Shown here one piece after another: positions 53,682 through 64,000 of a stretch of DNA of 64,000 bases. Both the position numbers and the translations under genes were made by a program. Within the stretch, counting starts at the first letter, position 1, and every line of letters starts with the position of its first letter. The DNA is taken from assembly GCA_023935145.1 (NCBI GenBank), contig CM043698.1, positions 86,217,001-86,281,000 on the forward strand, in the 5' to 3' direction. The notes beneath the pieces are model-generated. The model was not told the DNA's origin. It searched no databases and saw nothing but the letters and a program-made list of their open reading frames with translations. This DNA is from Bretschneidera sinensis (Eukaryota > Streptophyta > Magnoliopsida > Brassicales > Akaniaceae).

Positions 53682-55916
53682 ATCCCTCACTTTCGTTTGA
53701 AAAACAAAACCTTTTCGTAACAATTTTAAGAAAATTTATAGCCAAGGTAATATGATATTGATATACATATATAAAGATATCTTTCGATTTAAATTTTACT
53801 TAGTGTAAATATCTCAAGACTCTATAGAGTATCTAATTATTTAATAGCATTAAATTAGTAACCCTTTGTTATAGAATCGAAGATACTACACATATATCGC
53901 TCTCCTATCCCGGTGAGAAGTTCTGATTTATACTTAGCAATAATATGGCCATGTGCTTGTACCTGGTTTCATGAACTCTTTTGAGAGTAAACCCTAAATT
54001 CTCTTAAGACGCAAAACCTTAAACTCTCTTAAAAAGCGGCACCACTTCTAAGCTCATATCGGTGAAGCTCTAAAATGTGTCTCTGTTACTTAACACACAT
54101 TTACAAATTTTTTTACGGACTCATATTTGTTAGTACTAACAATCACTATACAGTAACTTGCTTTTACCCATTAAACCTTATAGCTAGTTAAGTACTAGAA
54201 TGAGGTCGGGTTTCCATTACTGATGATAATTTATATAAAGTTTCAACCTATATCAAATGATATCATTCTTACTAGCTCTTTAGAAAGAGTTTTCATAGGA
54301 GAAATAATCAAGTTTTTACCTAATCTCGTAGAGACAATTTTGATTATCTCATCTTAACTCCATTGTCTTACAAACTCATGTCTTAGACTCTCATGTCTAG
54401 ACTTACCATTTTAGATATCATTCTAAGTCCTTTGACAAATTTTCATTATCACAATGATAGATTTTGAAGGCCTAGGATATGACCACAAAATTTATTTTCA
54501 ACAATAAATTTCTAATTAACACATTCAACATCTTTCTTAGTTGTTGTCAAAGCAAGTAATTCGGATTTCATTATGTGTGATATGCAAGTTTGTTTCTTGG
54601 AGTGTGTGATATACATGTTTGTTTCTTGCCCTTCTAAGAAACAACACTTCCTCCTCGGTATTTTATATCTCTCATTCTCGTCATCAGACTAGCATCGGTG
54701 TATGCTCTTGATACAACCGGATTATATCAAATCTATGGTTTTGTTTTGATAACCAAAAATTTTACTAAGTTTTTACATTCTCGTAATGTACTATAAAGTA
54801 CTCAAAGCATAACCCTAACTATGCTTTTTCACTTTAATTTTCAGAATGTGTATTCCTTGGTTGCACTTATATCACCATATAAGTTTCAAGATTTCAACAT
54901 ATTTATAATATAGTAACAAATTAACACTTCACATATATTTATGGTATTCTATAAAATATTTAACAATAACAATAAATTAATTATTTCATTATCAAACAAA
55001 GAAATGACCCTCACATTTCTATTACGTGTTATTTTTTAACATACAAAACCTTACTACTTAATTGAAACCCAGTTTTGATATTAAATACCAAAACCTTACA
55101 CGCACTTCTTCAGCAAAGCAAAGAATCTTTCTTTGACAAGTGATTGAGCACTCTGATCCATTATAGGACCATCACAAATTCACCATGTATTTCTATGTCA
55201 AAATTTATTTAACAGTAACTCATGCACGCAAACGAGATATAAACGAAGCAATCAATTTTCACAGTGACTTCTACTATAAATTTCTAATAAATCTCAATTT
55301 AATATCTCATGTAGATTTATAGTGTCACTAAATAATTTAATCAAACAAAATAGTATTAAACTATAAACTTAAAAGCATTCAAGCCAAATGGCTTCACAGT
55401 CTTAACAAACCAAAATATATTCAACCCTCTAGTTTGAAAAATGTTATAAAATACAAATTATTTGCTAGAATCTTTACCATAACTTCAAGTTATACTGTTT
55501 GCAGTCTTCTTCTTTGGCAACAATATGAACCGAAGTTCCATGCTTCTTGTTTTCATCATTTTATTAACTATTCTTTTCTTCTCTCATAAAGAATAAGATG
55601 ATGGCAATTATTTATCTTAAACTATGAGTATAACAAAATTTTACCATACAAGATCATTTGAAAACCCATAAATCAATTATCTCCTTGTCATCAAATTCAA
55701 GGCCTTTTCTTATGATAGGCCCTTCAAAGATTTTCCAACCGTACTGTCATCTCAAAATTAACTTTTCACTAACTACAACGTTCCAAAAAGAGGTTTATAT
55801 TTCACAATACAATATTATTTGGTTACCATGTTAAATGAAGCTTACCAAATATACCAGATAAAATCATATATACTTAAAAACAAACTTAAAATCTGACTGA
55901 AATTCAAATTCTCAGT

Positions 55917-55919
55917 ATA

Positions 55920-55952
<33 letters not shown>

Positions 55953-55953
55953 T
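55917..55953. repeat. AT dinucleotide microsatellite
   Basis: A run of (AT)n, interrupted once by G, inside the non-coding element. Likely polymorphic. Confidence 0.9.
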
Positions 55954-56247
55954 AACTAATTCAATCAATTCGATTTTAACAAAGAACTTCTTTAGATATA
56001 AACATCATTTCTCAATAAATTGCATGTAAACTTGAAATGTAATAATTAAATTAATTTTTATTTCGATGTGCAGATTTGTATGATAAATAAAATTTAAATT
56101 AAGCATACCTTTTAGTATTGTAGAGAAATTAATCAAACATTTATTTCACAGATTTGCCTCTTCAAGTTCCATCACATGCCCTCCCGATTCACCAATTATT
56201 TGACTTCGACTCCATTGACGAAAAACCAAATAAAACCTTAAGATTAT

Positions 56248-56838
56248 TGGTACAATTTCTGAAGTAGGAATCAAACACTAGAAATTAAAGAATGTTAAGA
56301 AAAACAAATTCAAGACTTGGAATCACATTAATCAATATTTTTCTTAAGGCTTTATTTGTCCCCACTCCGTTAGGAGTTTGCTAATGGGTTACAAACAAAT
56401 ATCCTCCAGAATATATAAAGTTTCTACGATTTGCAGATAGCAAATCTATATAATTCCTTAAGAACTCTCCTTGAAACAATGATTAACAATGACTGTATAA
56501 GTCTTAGAAAGAGAAAGCTTTTAAGATTGAAAGAACAGTTATATTACATCTCTTAACTTCCTTAAAATTATAAAAGTGAAGAGGTATGAGTTATGAGACA
56601 TAACTCTCTGAAAATGACTGTTTACAAAACCCAAATTATAAAATAACGAACATTCAGTCGACTGAATGTTTTATTCAGTTGACTTAATCAACATTTCAAA
56701 AAGAGTGTTGGGTATTCAGTTGATTGAATTCTGATTCAATTGACTAGAAAACAAACATAAACTTTGTCTCTTATTCAACAGACTGAATAAAATCATTCAG
56801 TTGACTGAAACCTTGTTTTTACAATAAAACTTCCAACG
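56248..56838. repeat. LTR-like repeat, copy 2, with paired palindromes
   Basis: About 591 bp, direct copy of 53081-53681. Cores at 56657, 56678, 56719, 56739, 56778 and 56800: spacing 20-22 bp within pairs, 59-62 bp between pair starts. Many cores have lost the CpG (GTTGAC), so the spacing is better kept than the sequence. Confidence 0.8.
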
Positions 56839-57109
56839 TTTCCCAAACACACTCTAATTTGTATGCAACTATTCATGTATTGCATATCACTATTTTTCTT
56901 TTATCAATCAAGATCTACACTAATGGCAGAGCCAGGTCTGCTAGGATTCTGGTCTAAGAGGGCAAGATTATTTCACACATAAACACAACTAACCCAACAA
57001 ATATTATGAATTTGAATAAAAAAATTCAAATTTTTAATTAATAAATTGACAAACTAAAACATTTTAATTGTTAAAAAAAATGCATATAAATAAATCTTAT
57101 ATAGTTGTT

Positions 57110-59030
57110 TCACCTAAAACTAATTTGCTCAACTGTCCTTAATGACTTTTAATATTTTGAAATTGATGCATGATTGCATCATTATTGATGGTCTTGAAAA
57201 TATCTTTTTCAATATATGTAACCAAGCAATCATATATTCATTGATCTCCCATTCGATTACGTAAATGACTTTTCACAATATTCATCACACAAAAATCTCT
57301 TTCAACAGTAGTTGAATCAACAAGTAAAATCAATGCCAATGTAGCTAAAGAATAAACAAATAGATACAAGACATTCTTTTTTACTATGCCATTTTCTTCT
57401 ACAAGTTGTCCAATCTCTTTAAGCATAGAAAAATCAGTATTAGAGAACACATCGATGATGTATGTCTCTACTTAGTTATCTAAAGTCATTGCACTACTAA
57501 AAATCTTTTGAGTAAAACTGAACAAACCGAATTAACTTCTTAAAACAACAAATGAATCATTTAGGGTCAAGCATGTGGCAGCATATCTATGATAGCAAAA
57601 CAAAGTTCAAACATATAGTGGTGTAAATTTGTCACTTCTCATTATGATCAAAGTATGAATTTGTCATCCATTTCAAAAACAACAATATGGTGCTTAGTAC
57701 AAAATTTAAAAATATTATCAAACAAATAATCCCATCCATTATCTTTCATACATTGTAAATGCTATATAGAAATTCTAATTAAGCTTATTGCATTCATAAT
57801 GTTTTGATCTTTTCGTTACAATGTCCATGATAATTAATTTGTAATTCCTAACATTGTCTTCATAAAATGTAAATTGAATGCAAATGTTTGGAGTGAATTC
57901 AATAACATATAAGCTTCAACTCCTTGTTATAAGTTCAAATTATCTTCTACAATCATATCAATTTATAGAAGAAAATAAAATGATATATTCAGTAAAGCAC
58001 CATAGTGAGAAATCCAACATAATTTTTGAGTCGTTTTAAATTAATCTCTTGATTCAAACGACGACCAATGCCAAGCTTATTATTATTTAATGCTTGCATA
58101 ATCTGATAATTTTGCTTTCTACATATGATGTACTAACAACATTAAACACACCAGTGACCAAGCTAAAAAATGTTGCAGTTTGAACATAATTTTTTGCAAT
58201 TGCAACCACTGTTAATTGAAGTTAATGTGAAAAGTAATGAATAAACTAAGTAGGTGAATTATCCTTGAGAATAATTGTTTTTAACCCATTCAACTCATCT
58301 CTCATGTTGCTAGCCTCATCATATCCTTGTCCATGCAATCTACTAGTACTTAGTCCATATTTATTTCACATTAACTCAATTGCCACTTTGAGTGTTCTTG
58401 CAGTGGTATAAGTGACATGACTAGTGCAATGGTATGAGATGAGTTATCTTCATCACTACAACATTGGCTATTTCTTTTTTAATGTCAAGTGCAATAAGCT
58501 TTAAATTTTTAGGATAATTTTCTAAAGCCACATGTTCAATGTTTTTATTATGCTTTGCAACATATCTTAACAGCCTAAGAAAATTCCTTTGATTTATTTT
58601 TTAGGCGTTAGATTCATCATGCCCTTGAAAATGCCAATCTTTATTGTTATAGGAAGGGAACACAATATACAAATGCATACAAACGAGTTTGATACTCAAT
58701 TTCATGATCTAACATGATTATCTCTATGTTCTGATTTTGGTTTAACAAAATTACACATTTTGATAGAGCTTGATTATGTGCACTATTGTGAGTACCATCA
58801 TGATTAATTATCTTCTTTTCCTTTTTTTCAAGTTTTAAATCTTTCAGCAACAAAAGATTCCCCTTTTGCTTAATCTCATGTTTTAATTCTAAAAAGACAA
58901 CAATATAAACAATAAACATTATCTTATGCAATGCTATATTCTATCCACTAGAATGCTCTTTAAACAATTACGAATTAAGATGGTTGATTGATTTTTCAAA
59001 TTTACTATAAAGAAAATTATAATCAGGGGA
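57110..59030 (-). pseudogene. hAT-type transposase (TTF/DUF4371 family) pseudogene
   Basis: Minus-strand pieces in order: a zinc-finger end (degenerate, about 58950-59030), NSAHNQALSKC and EYQTRLYAFVYC (58647-58800), NFLRLLRYVAKHNKNIEHVALENYPKNLKLI (about 58480-58590), and the C-terminal dimerisation region LALILLVDSTTVERDFCVMNIVKSHLRNRMGDQ (57238-57350) plus CLVTYIEKDIFKTINND after a stop. The VERxFSxMNIVK-like block is diagnostic of hAT elements. Many stops and shifts; terminal inverted repeats were not found. Confidence 0.85.
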
Positions 59031-59097
59031 TTGATATTGTTTATTTTGTAAGTATGCTCTTCTAATATGATCTTAATCAATAGAATTGATGATAATT

Positions 59098-60850
59098 GTT
59101 GAAGCCAAAAAGATGGTGAAGGGTAGCGTTGTCTTTTTTACCTTCAACAAGGTGAAAGCAGTATTTGATGGATGTGGACTTACAGGAGATGAAATCTTTG
59201 AGATGATCTTTCTCTTGTGATCATGTTCACTTAGCACACGTGTACCTTCAGGGAACCCATCCGGAACATTGTGCTCCAAGGAAGATTCTCCGATAATTAA
59301 GTCAGTGGGTGCACTGAAATGATTTAAGGAAAGGATTTATAGTGATACCGAGGAGAGAGAGTGGGAGAGAGAACCAAGATGATTCTCTATGCGTTCTCTT
59401 AAATGTTTGCTCTTTGTGTCTAATTTTTCTCTTGGATATCTATTATCTTTTATCTCATTTTTTTTTCTTTTTTTTGTCCTCTCTTTTCTTAGAGAGCTGG
59501 ATCACTTTTAAATAGGTGTTGAGGGTCTTTTTTTTTTTTATGGAGTTTCAAAGTGTGTTACAGTTGGGATATGACTTCTCAAACCTCGAGCCTTGTAAGA
59601 AGCGACCTCTGCTTATGAGAACCAACCTTTGCTTTTGAGTTTTTCTATCAAGAATGGAATCTTCAAGCTTTAGGTGACGAATCCATTATCATGGTCAGAG
59701 TAGACCTAGTCCCTATGCTACCAGGGACAATTGATCATTATAACGTTCCATGTGTCCAGTTCTTACTGGACTGACTAATTTTGGTCACATCATATGTCCC
59801 CCACTCCCTAGGAAGATTTGAATTGATTCTTAATACAGTAGAAGCCTTTCTTGTTAGCTTAGTGGGACTGAAATTATGGCTCTAGTTGGAAGTTGTATTT
59901 CTAGTATGAGAGAAACTTCATGTACTGTGGTGAGAACTATGCGGCTAGAGCCTTAGTTTTTCCTTATTAGGAATTGTGTGCTTGGAATCTTGTATCCTGT
60001 TTGAACTGAAGTGGAAACGTAGATCTTCGAAAGCGCTTAGTTTTATGTCAGGAGGGATTGTTGATTATAGTAAGTTCTTGAAGATGAGTGATATGATTAA
60101 ATTTATAATTCCCATAGATTTGATATGGAACTGTATATCTTCAAAAGTTTTAATTCGTCCCTGGAAAGTGCAATGTGGTTGAAGTCGCGATCACTATCCG
60201 GCTAGGAATTATTAGACTAAAGTCACAATTCTTGGTTGGTCCAATATGCGATACTTTGGCCGAGGGAGCCTTAATCCCAACTTCAATAAGAATTATATCG
60301 ATTGAAGTCTAAACCTCAGTTGGTCTAGAGTGGAATTATATGGCTTTAGAAATCGTAATTCCACATCGGTAGAAATTTGAGTGACTGAAACCATAACTTC
60401 TGTTTGACAAGAATCATATAACTGAAATTGTACTCATCGTTGGGGGTTATGTAACTAAAGTCATAATTCTTATTAATCTAGGGTGGAACTGTATGGCTTT
60501 AGAACCTGTAATTCCACGGCAAGAATTATTGATTGTAGCCAGCTCCTGCTGTTGAGCCTGGAAGGAGTTGCATGGCTATATGGGCCTTAACTCTATATAA
60601 GTAGGGTTTTACAGTAGATACTTTAATTCTGAGCCTGGGCTTATGAGGACCCAATGGAATTGTATGGTTGAAGCTTTAAACTCGCGTGCGATGATGATGC
60701 ATTTGGTTCTTCCGAGGCGTCCCTTGTAAGCTATCATATGAATCATGAGTAGATGTTTCAGTTGCCCAAAACATCTTTTGGTTATGTCGGCTTGAATGGT
60801 GTATTAACCTCATGTCTGGGCAACAAATTAATTGATAGGGTCTATTTATG
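59098..60850 (+). repeat. LTR-like leader of a decayed gypsy-type element
   Basis: Starts TGTTGAAGCC and carries an AATTAAGTCAGTGGGTGCACTG stretch and a CATATGTCCCCCACTCC stretch, both of a kind seen in plant gypsy LTRs. From 60190 to 60600 it has loose repeats around TGGAATTGTATGGCTTTAG. No second copy lies within the window and no primer site was resolved, so the right limit is approximate. It lies directly left of the coding remnant. Confidence 0.5.
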
Positions 60851-61159
60851 ACACTTTGCCTTTTGCTCATTCTTTTTCCTCTACCTGCTTGCATTCAAAT
60901 TTTCAGAGCGCTAAGTCTTCAAGTTTCTTTAGAGTTCTTTTGAGAGTCATCTTCTTCTTTGTGGATACTTCCTGTTTTCTTTCTTTTCACTTTTCAGTAA
61001 GATTTCCTTTCCTTTTCTCTTTTTTTTTTCTAGCTATTTCTACTTCTAGGTTGGTAGATCTAGGAGAGTGGAGGTTGAGGGGAGAAATACTAACCTTGAA
61101 AATAGAGAGAGATTGTTTGTGGGGAACAACCTTCTTATCAAGAGGTTATGTTTGCTTCC

Positions 61160-63140
61160 ACCAGTGGGGAGACTATGAGGATACCCAGCCAGATTTCGAA
61201 GTCTAATCTTGAGTCTATACCCACTAGGTTCTTTCTCCCTCCTACTGAAGAGTTAGGCACCCTAGACCCAAAGAAAAAGCTTGTGACTATCTGAGAGATG
61301 AGGATTCAAACTCTCTTTACAGTTATCTTAACCATTTGAAGGCAGGGTTGAGATTCCCTTTGACCCTTATGTTAAGGAGATAATGAACCACTATGGGTTT
61401 CGCCTTACCTAGTTTTTCTCAAATGGGATAAAGAGTGTTATGGAGTTTGTGTTGGATCTGAGAAAGCACACAGGGTATAGTAGGGGGGATGAAAAGTCCA
61501 CAGTGCAGTTGTTCAAATGGTTTTACACCCTTAAGAAGCAGGTTGATAATAGGTGATTTAACTTTTACCCAAGGATAGAGAGAGATTTTGGATAGTCTTT
61601 CATCAATCAAGTGCTGGAAGCAAAGGTACCTTTTTATGGAAGGGCCAAAATCTCATTAAGTTTTGTTGGAGTAGAGCTCCAAAGAGATTTCTTATCAGAA
61701 AGAGCCTTTGGTCTTGAGTGATGAGAAGCAGAGGAAAATTAGTAAGGTTTTAGAGGACAAGCCTAATATGTCTGAAAAGGATCTTACTAATAAACAACTG
61801 TTGAGGGCTCATCAACTTAATCTACACAACCATAGGTCTCCTGATGGTAGTAGAGAGTACATTCAATTGCTTTTTTGTTTTTTTACTGACCAAATTTTTG
61901 ATTTTTTTTCCTTTAATTTCTTTAACTTTATGATTTCTTCTTTGTAGCAGACGCCAAGTTGAACTCAACTGAGGTCGCTAGGATGGCTTGCGAGAGAAAG
62001 AGGGCCAAGTCTACGAGCTTCACTCCCTTTGATTTTGTTGGGAGGAAGAAGACTAGGACAGAGGAAACTTTTATCCAACAAACTGAGGTGAATCGACCTA
62101 AAAATGGAGAGAAAATGTTAGGACTAGTCGAGGTTTAATAAACTGAGCTACAATGAACTAATGTGCGGGTGGTTGAGACTTCTGCCACTGAGAGACAAAT
62201 AGCTAAAGAGCCAAGGTTGGAAATCGAGGTCTCGCAAGGAACTGAGGAGGTGGTAAATAACGAGGGAGCTCCTTCTTCTAAGTTGCTCTTCCTACTATTC
62301 CACTTGACTCCATTCCTACTGCCCTTAAATGCTCTACTCTTGTTGAGAGTTCAAGTTTTGAGACGCACCGACTGAACTAGAAGGTGAAGTGTATAGACTC
62401 GACTTTTAACAGTATGAGTATTGTTCGCCAACTTCTAAGGAGCTTGATTCTTCCTCTAGATATGGAGCTGATGAAGGAGTTAATCGTTCACCAGTTGATT
62501 GTTAACACCCTAGACCACTACTACCATGTAAGATTTGAGGCATTGAATCTTCAACTTCTGCATCTTATTACTTGATACAGTTTAAGTTATTTTTTTATGT
62601 AGGTTGGCATTCATGCCTACTTTTTTTAGAACTTTTCTCTAGTTCATGAGCAATACTATCATTGTGCTTTAGAGGAGCAATGAGGATCGTAAGAAACAGC
62701 TAGATAAGGGCAAAGAACATTTGAATGCCATTTTCAGCCAATGCAATGATCTTGAGCTCGAGAAGGAAAAGCTGCAAGCCTCATTGGCCTCAGAAATCTT
62801 CATAATTCACGGGATCGAGAGCCAACTTAGGGCTGAGGTGACACATCTTCAAGGCATATAGGGTAAGTTGATGACTTAGTTAGTCTAGGTTGAGGCCTAT
62901 ACTATAGAGAAGTATTATAACTCTGAAAACTTCAAGAAAGAACTTCTAAAGGAGGTTTCAGGGTTCTACGCTGAGGACTTTGATGCAACAAAGGCGGGGG
63001 GTACCAATAAATGGCCTAACCTTGACTGGGCTAGCTTGAAAATCCTTGAAACTTTTAAAGGGCAGGCAAGAATAGAGGCAGTTGAGGCAGCACGAGCGAT
63101 CGATGTGCGAGGTAAGAATGTTGGAGATGAGGAGCTGTAG
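61160..63140 (+). pseudogene. Decayed 'putative gypsy type transposon' (PF04195-like) ORF
   Basis: Read across frames: an acidic start (STEELGTLDPKK-like), then FPFDPYVKEIMNHYGFRLT (61350-61410), FKWFYTLKKQVDN and FNFYPRIERDFG (61510-61590), and RAKISLSFVGVELQRDF (near 61640). This is the fold region of the plant PF04195-type gag-like protein. An NLS-like basic part (ACERKRAKSTSFTPFDF near 61990) and a predicted coiled coil (QLDKGKEHLNAIF, ELEKEKLQASLASE at 62690-62800) follow. The end NKWPNLDWASLKILETFKGQ is at about 63010. Several stops. Function in these elements is not settled. Confidence 0.7.
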
Positions 63141-64000
63141 TTTTAGGATAGGAATTTAGCTTTTCTTTTCCTTGTAGCTTTTAGCCTTGAAGCCCTTCGT
63201 GTGTATTGCTTAATGAAATATTTTCATTTCGTGTCTCTTACTTTTAAAATTTTACTACTTCTATTAAGTAGAGTTTACAAGAAATTTTTACAAATGTTAA
63301 GACTTTGTATTCTGATCCTGATTCCTCTGCTTCGGCTAGAATAGTAGTGATTGAATGAAAGCTTGTCCGAGTAGAGCTTCAGTCTCTCATTTTGGGGCTT
63401 TTAAGACCTTCACTCTGGGTGGACTAAGTTGAGACTTTTATAAGAGTTTTACCCTGAGCATGTGACCTCAATATTTTTCTCAGGCTAAGAGTCTTTGTCT
63501 GTGTCAATGCGTCTTTATGATGCTTGGTCTCCAGGCAAACTGAATCTGACTTAAGTGCTTCTTCCTTCACATTACTTAGGTAAGTCCTAAGTATTTGGTG
63601 ATGAGTGAGCTAAGTTCTAACATTTTCTTCTGATTTTTTTTCTTGGGAGGCTTGATTCACTTCGGCTACTACAACTTTATCTACTTGGATGAAGAAGGTC
63701 GTTAGGGAGCTCACTAGACAAACGGTGACTGAAGCTTGAGATTCAAAGACTATTAACAAGGGTTTTGATGGTTGTTTTTTGGTCGAGCTTCTTACCCTGG
63801 CCAGTGAGATACTCCTGTGGTGATTCATCAACTCATTGAGTGAAGTTGAGTGAACCTTGAACTTGTTCCACTTGTCTCATTACAATTAAAGGGGTGAGCC
63901 GCAGGTTGTTTATACAAAGCTTTGTAAGAATTTGATCTTCCATGAGAATGAATGTAAGACCAGATCTATATTATTTTCTTTAAAATATGTGAGAAGATCT
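63141..64000. other. Unassigned right edge
   Basis: No domain recognised. A 73-codon minus frame (63610-63831) shows nothing conserved. Probably the non-coding part of the same decayed element. Confidence 0.4.

Larger units (their letters stand above)
53081..56838. mobile_element. Non-coding element bounded by two 0.6 kb LTR-like direct repeats
   Basis: Direct repeats 53081-53681 and 56248-56838 begin TG(C/G)TACAATTTCT, share the block TTTATTTGTCCCCACTCCGTTA and end TTCCAAC(A). The 2.57 kb between is AT-rich and has no reading frame of note; stretches such as CGTCATCAGACTAGCATCGG near 54678 hint at antisense copia-like sequence. No primer site or target duplication was resolved. Best explained as a large non-autonomous (LARD/TRIM-like) retroelement or two independent copies of one LTR. 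Confidence 0.6.

Noticed and set aside
54541..54720. Antisense copia polymerase inside the 53 kb element
   Set aside because: Only a weak resemblance around GTCATCAGACTAGCATCGG; no continuous frame or catalytic motif can be read.

Overview
This 64 kb window is eukaryotic nuclear DNA from a flowering plant, most likely a eudicot. It is AT-rich and has no operons. It is dominated by plant LTR-retrotransposon lineages (Ty1/copia SIRE-like and others; Ty3/gypsy Athila/Tat-like with a tRNA-Asp primer site; a Tekay/Del-like chromovirus), with a LINE fragment, an Au-type SINE, MITE-like foldbacks and a decayed hAT transposase. I cannot name the species. Nearly all coding sequence belongs to mobile elements, and nearly all of it is broken.

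Layout, 1-22 kb. The left edge (1-3635) is the 5' half of a minus-strand SIRE-like copia element, inserted into an older copia remnant (3636-4160). From about 4.5 to 21.1 kb lie the recognisable exons of one host gene on the minus strand, an RNA polymerase II CTD phosphatase-like gene (CPL4/FCP1 type). Its first exon is at 20943-21085 and its phosphatase-domain exons are at 4510-5578. The 15 kb between them is filled with a foldback split by a solo LTR (5672-6745), a LINE 3' end (7060-7745), a gypsy gag-protease fragment (7770-8797), a copia element (8797-19718) that carries a complete nested gypsy element (9698-16649), and a gypsy gag piece (19782-20235). The exon with the catalytic DxDxT motif was not found, so the gene is either split by a huge intron or, more likely, a pseudogene. 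A 206-bp MITE lies just upstream of its first coding exon.

Layout, 22-48 kb. A deleted copia (22143-23542) abuts a deletion-derivative gypsy element (23543-about 27416). An Athila-like gypsy element with gag, protease, RT-RNase H and integrase follows (27417-47674, minus). It is interrupted by a solo LTR with a perfect 5-bp target duplication (30949-32222) and by a whole Tekay-like element (32361-42117, plus). That Tekay-like element itself carries a small chimeric retro-fragment (about 37730-38115) that shares a private deletion with the 23.5 kb element. The whole stack sits next to a copia fragment at 47.7 kb.

Layout, 48-64 kb. This part is less dense. It holds a 0.5 kb foldback, a SINE with a 15-bp target duplication, two small exon-like segments of an unrecognised host gene, a 5'-UTR-like exon on the minus strand (52000-52140), a non-coding element bounded by two 0.6 kb LTR-like repeats (53081-56838), a hAT transposase pseudogene (57110-59030), and a decayed retroelement of the 'putative gypsy type transposon' class (59098-63140).

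Two patterns go beyond ordinary annotation. First, the LTRs of three different families (SIRE-like; the copia LTR at 5740 and 18817; the 53 kb element) carry CpG-bearing palindromes arranged in pairs about 20-23 bp apart, repeated with a 53-64 bp period, so they stay close to helical phase. Two gypsy LTR families have simpler repeats with related 16-22 bp spacing. Second, the LTRs are mosaics: a roughly 200-bp U3 module is shared between gypsy families whose LTR ends differ. Coordinates of nested elements come from reading terminal TG/CA ends, primer sites and target duplications by eye; identities were not computed.
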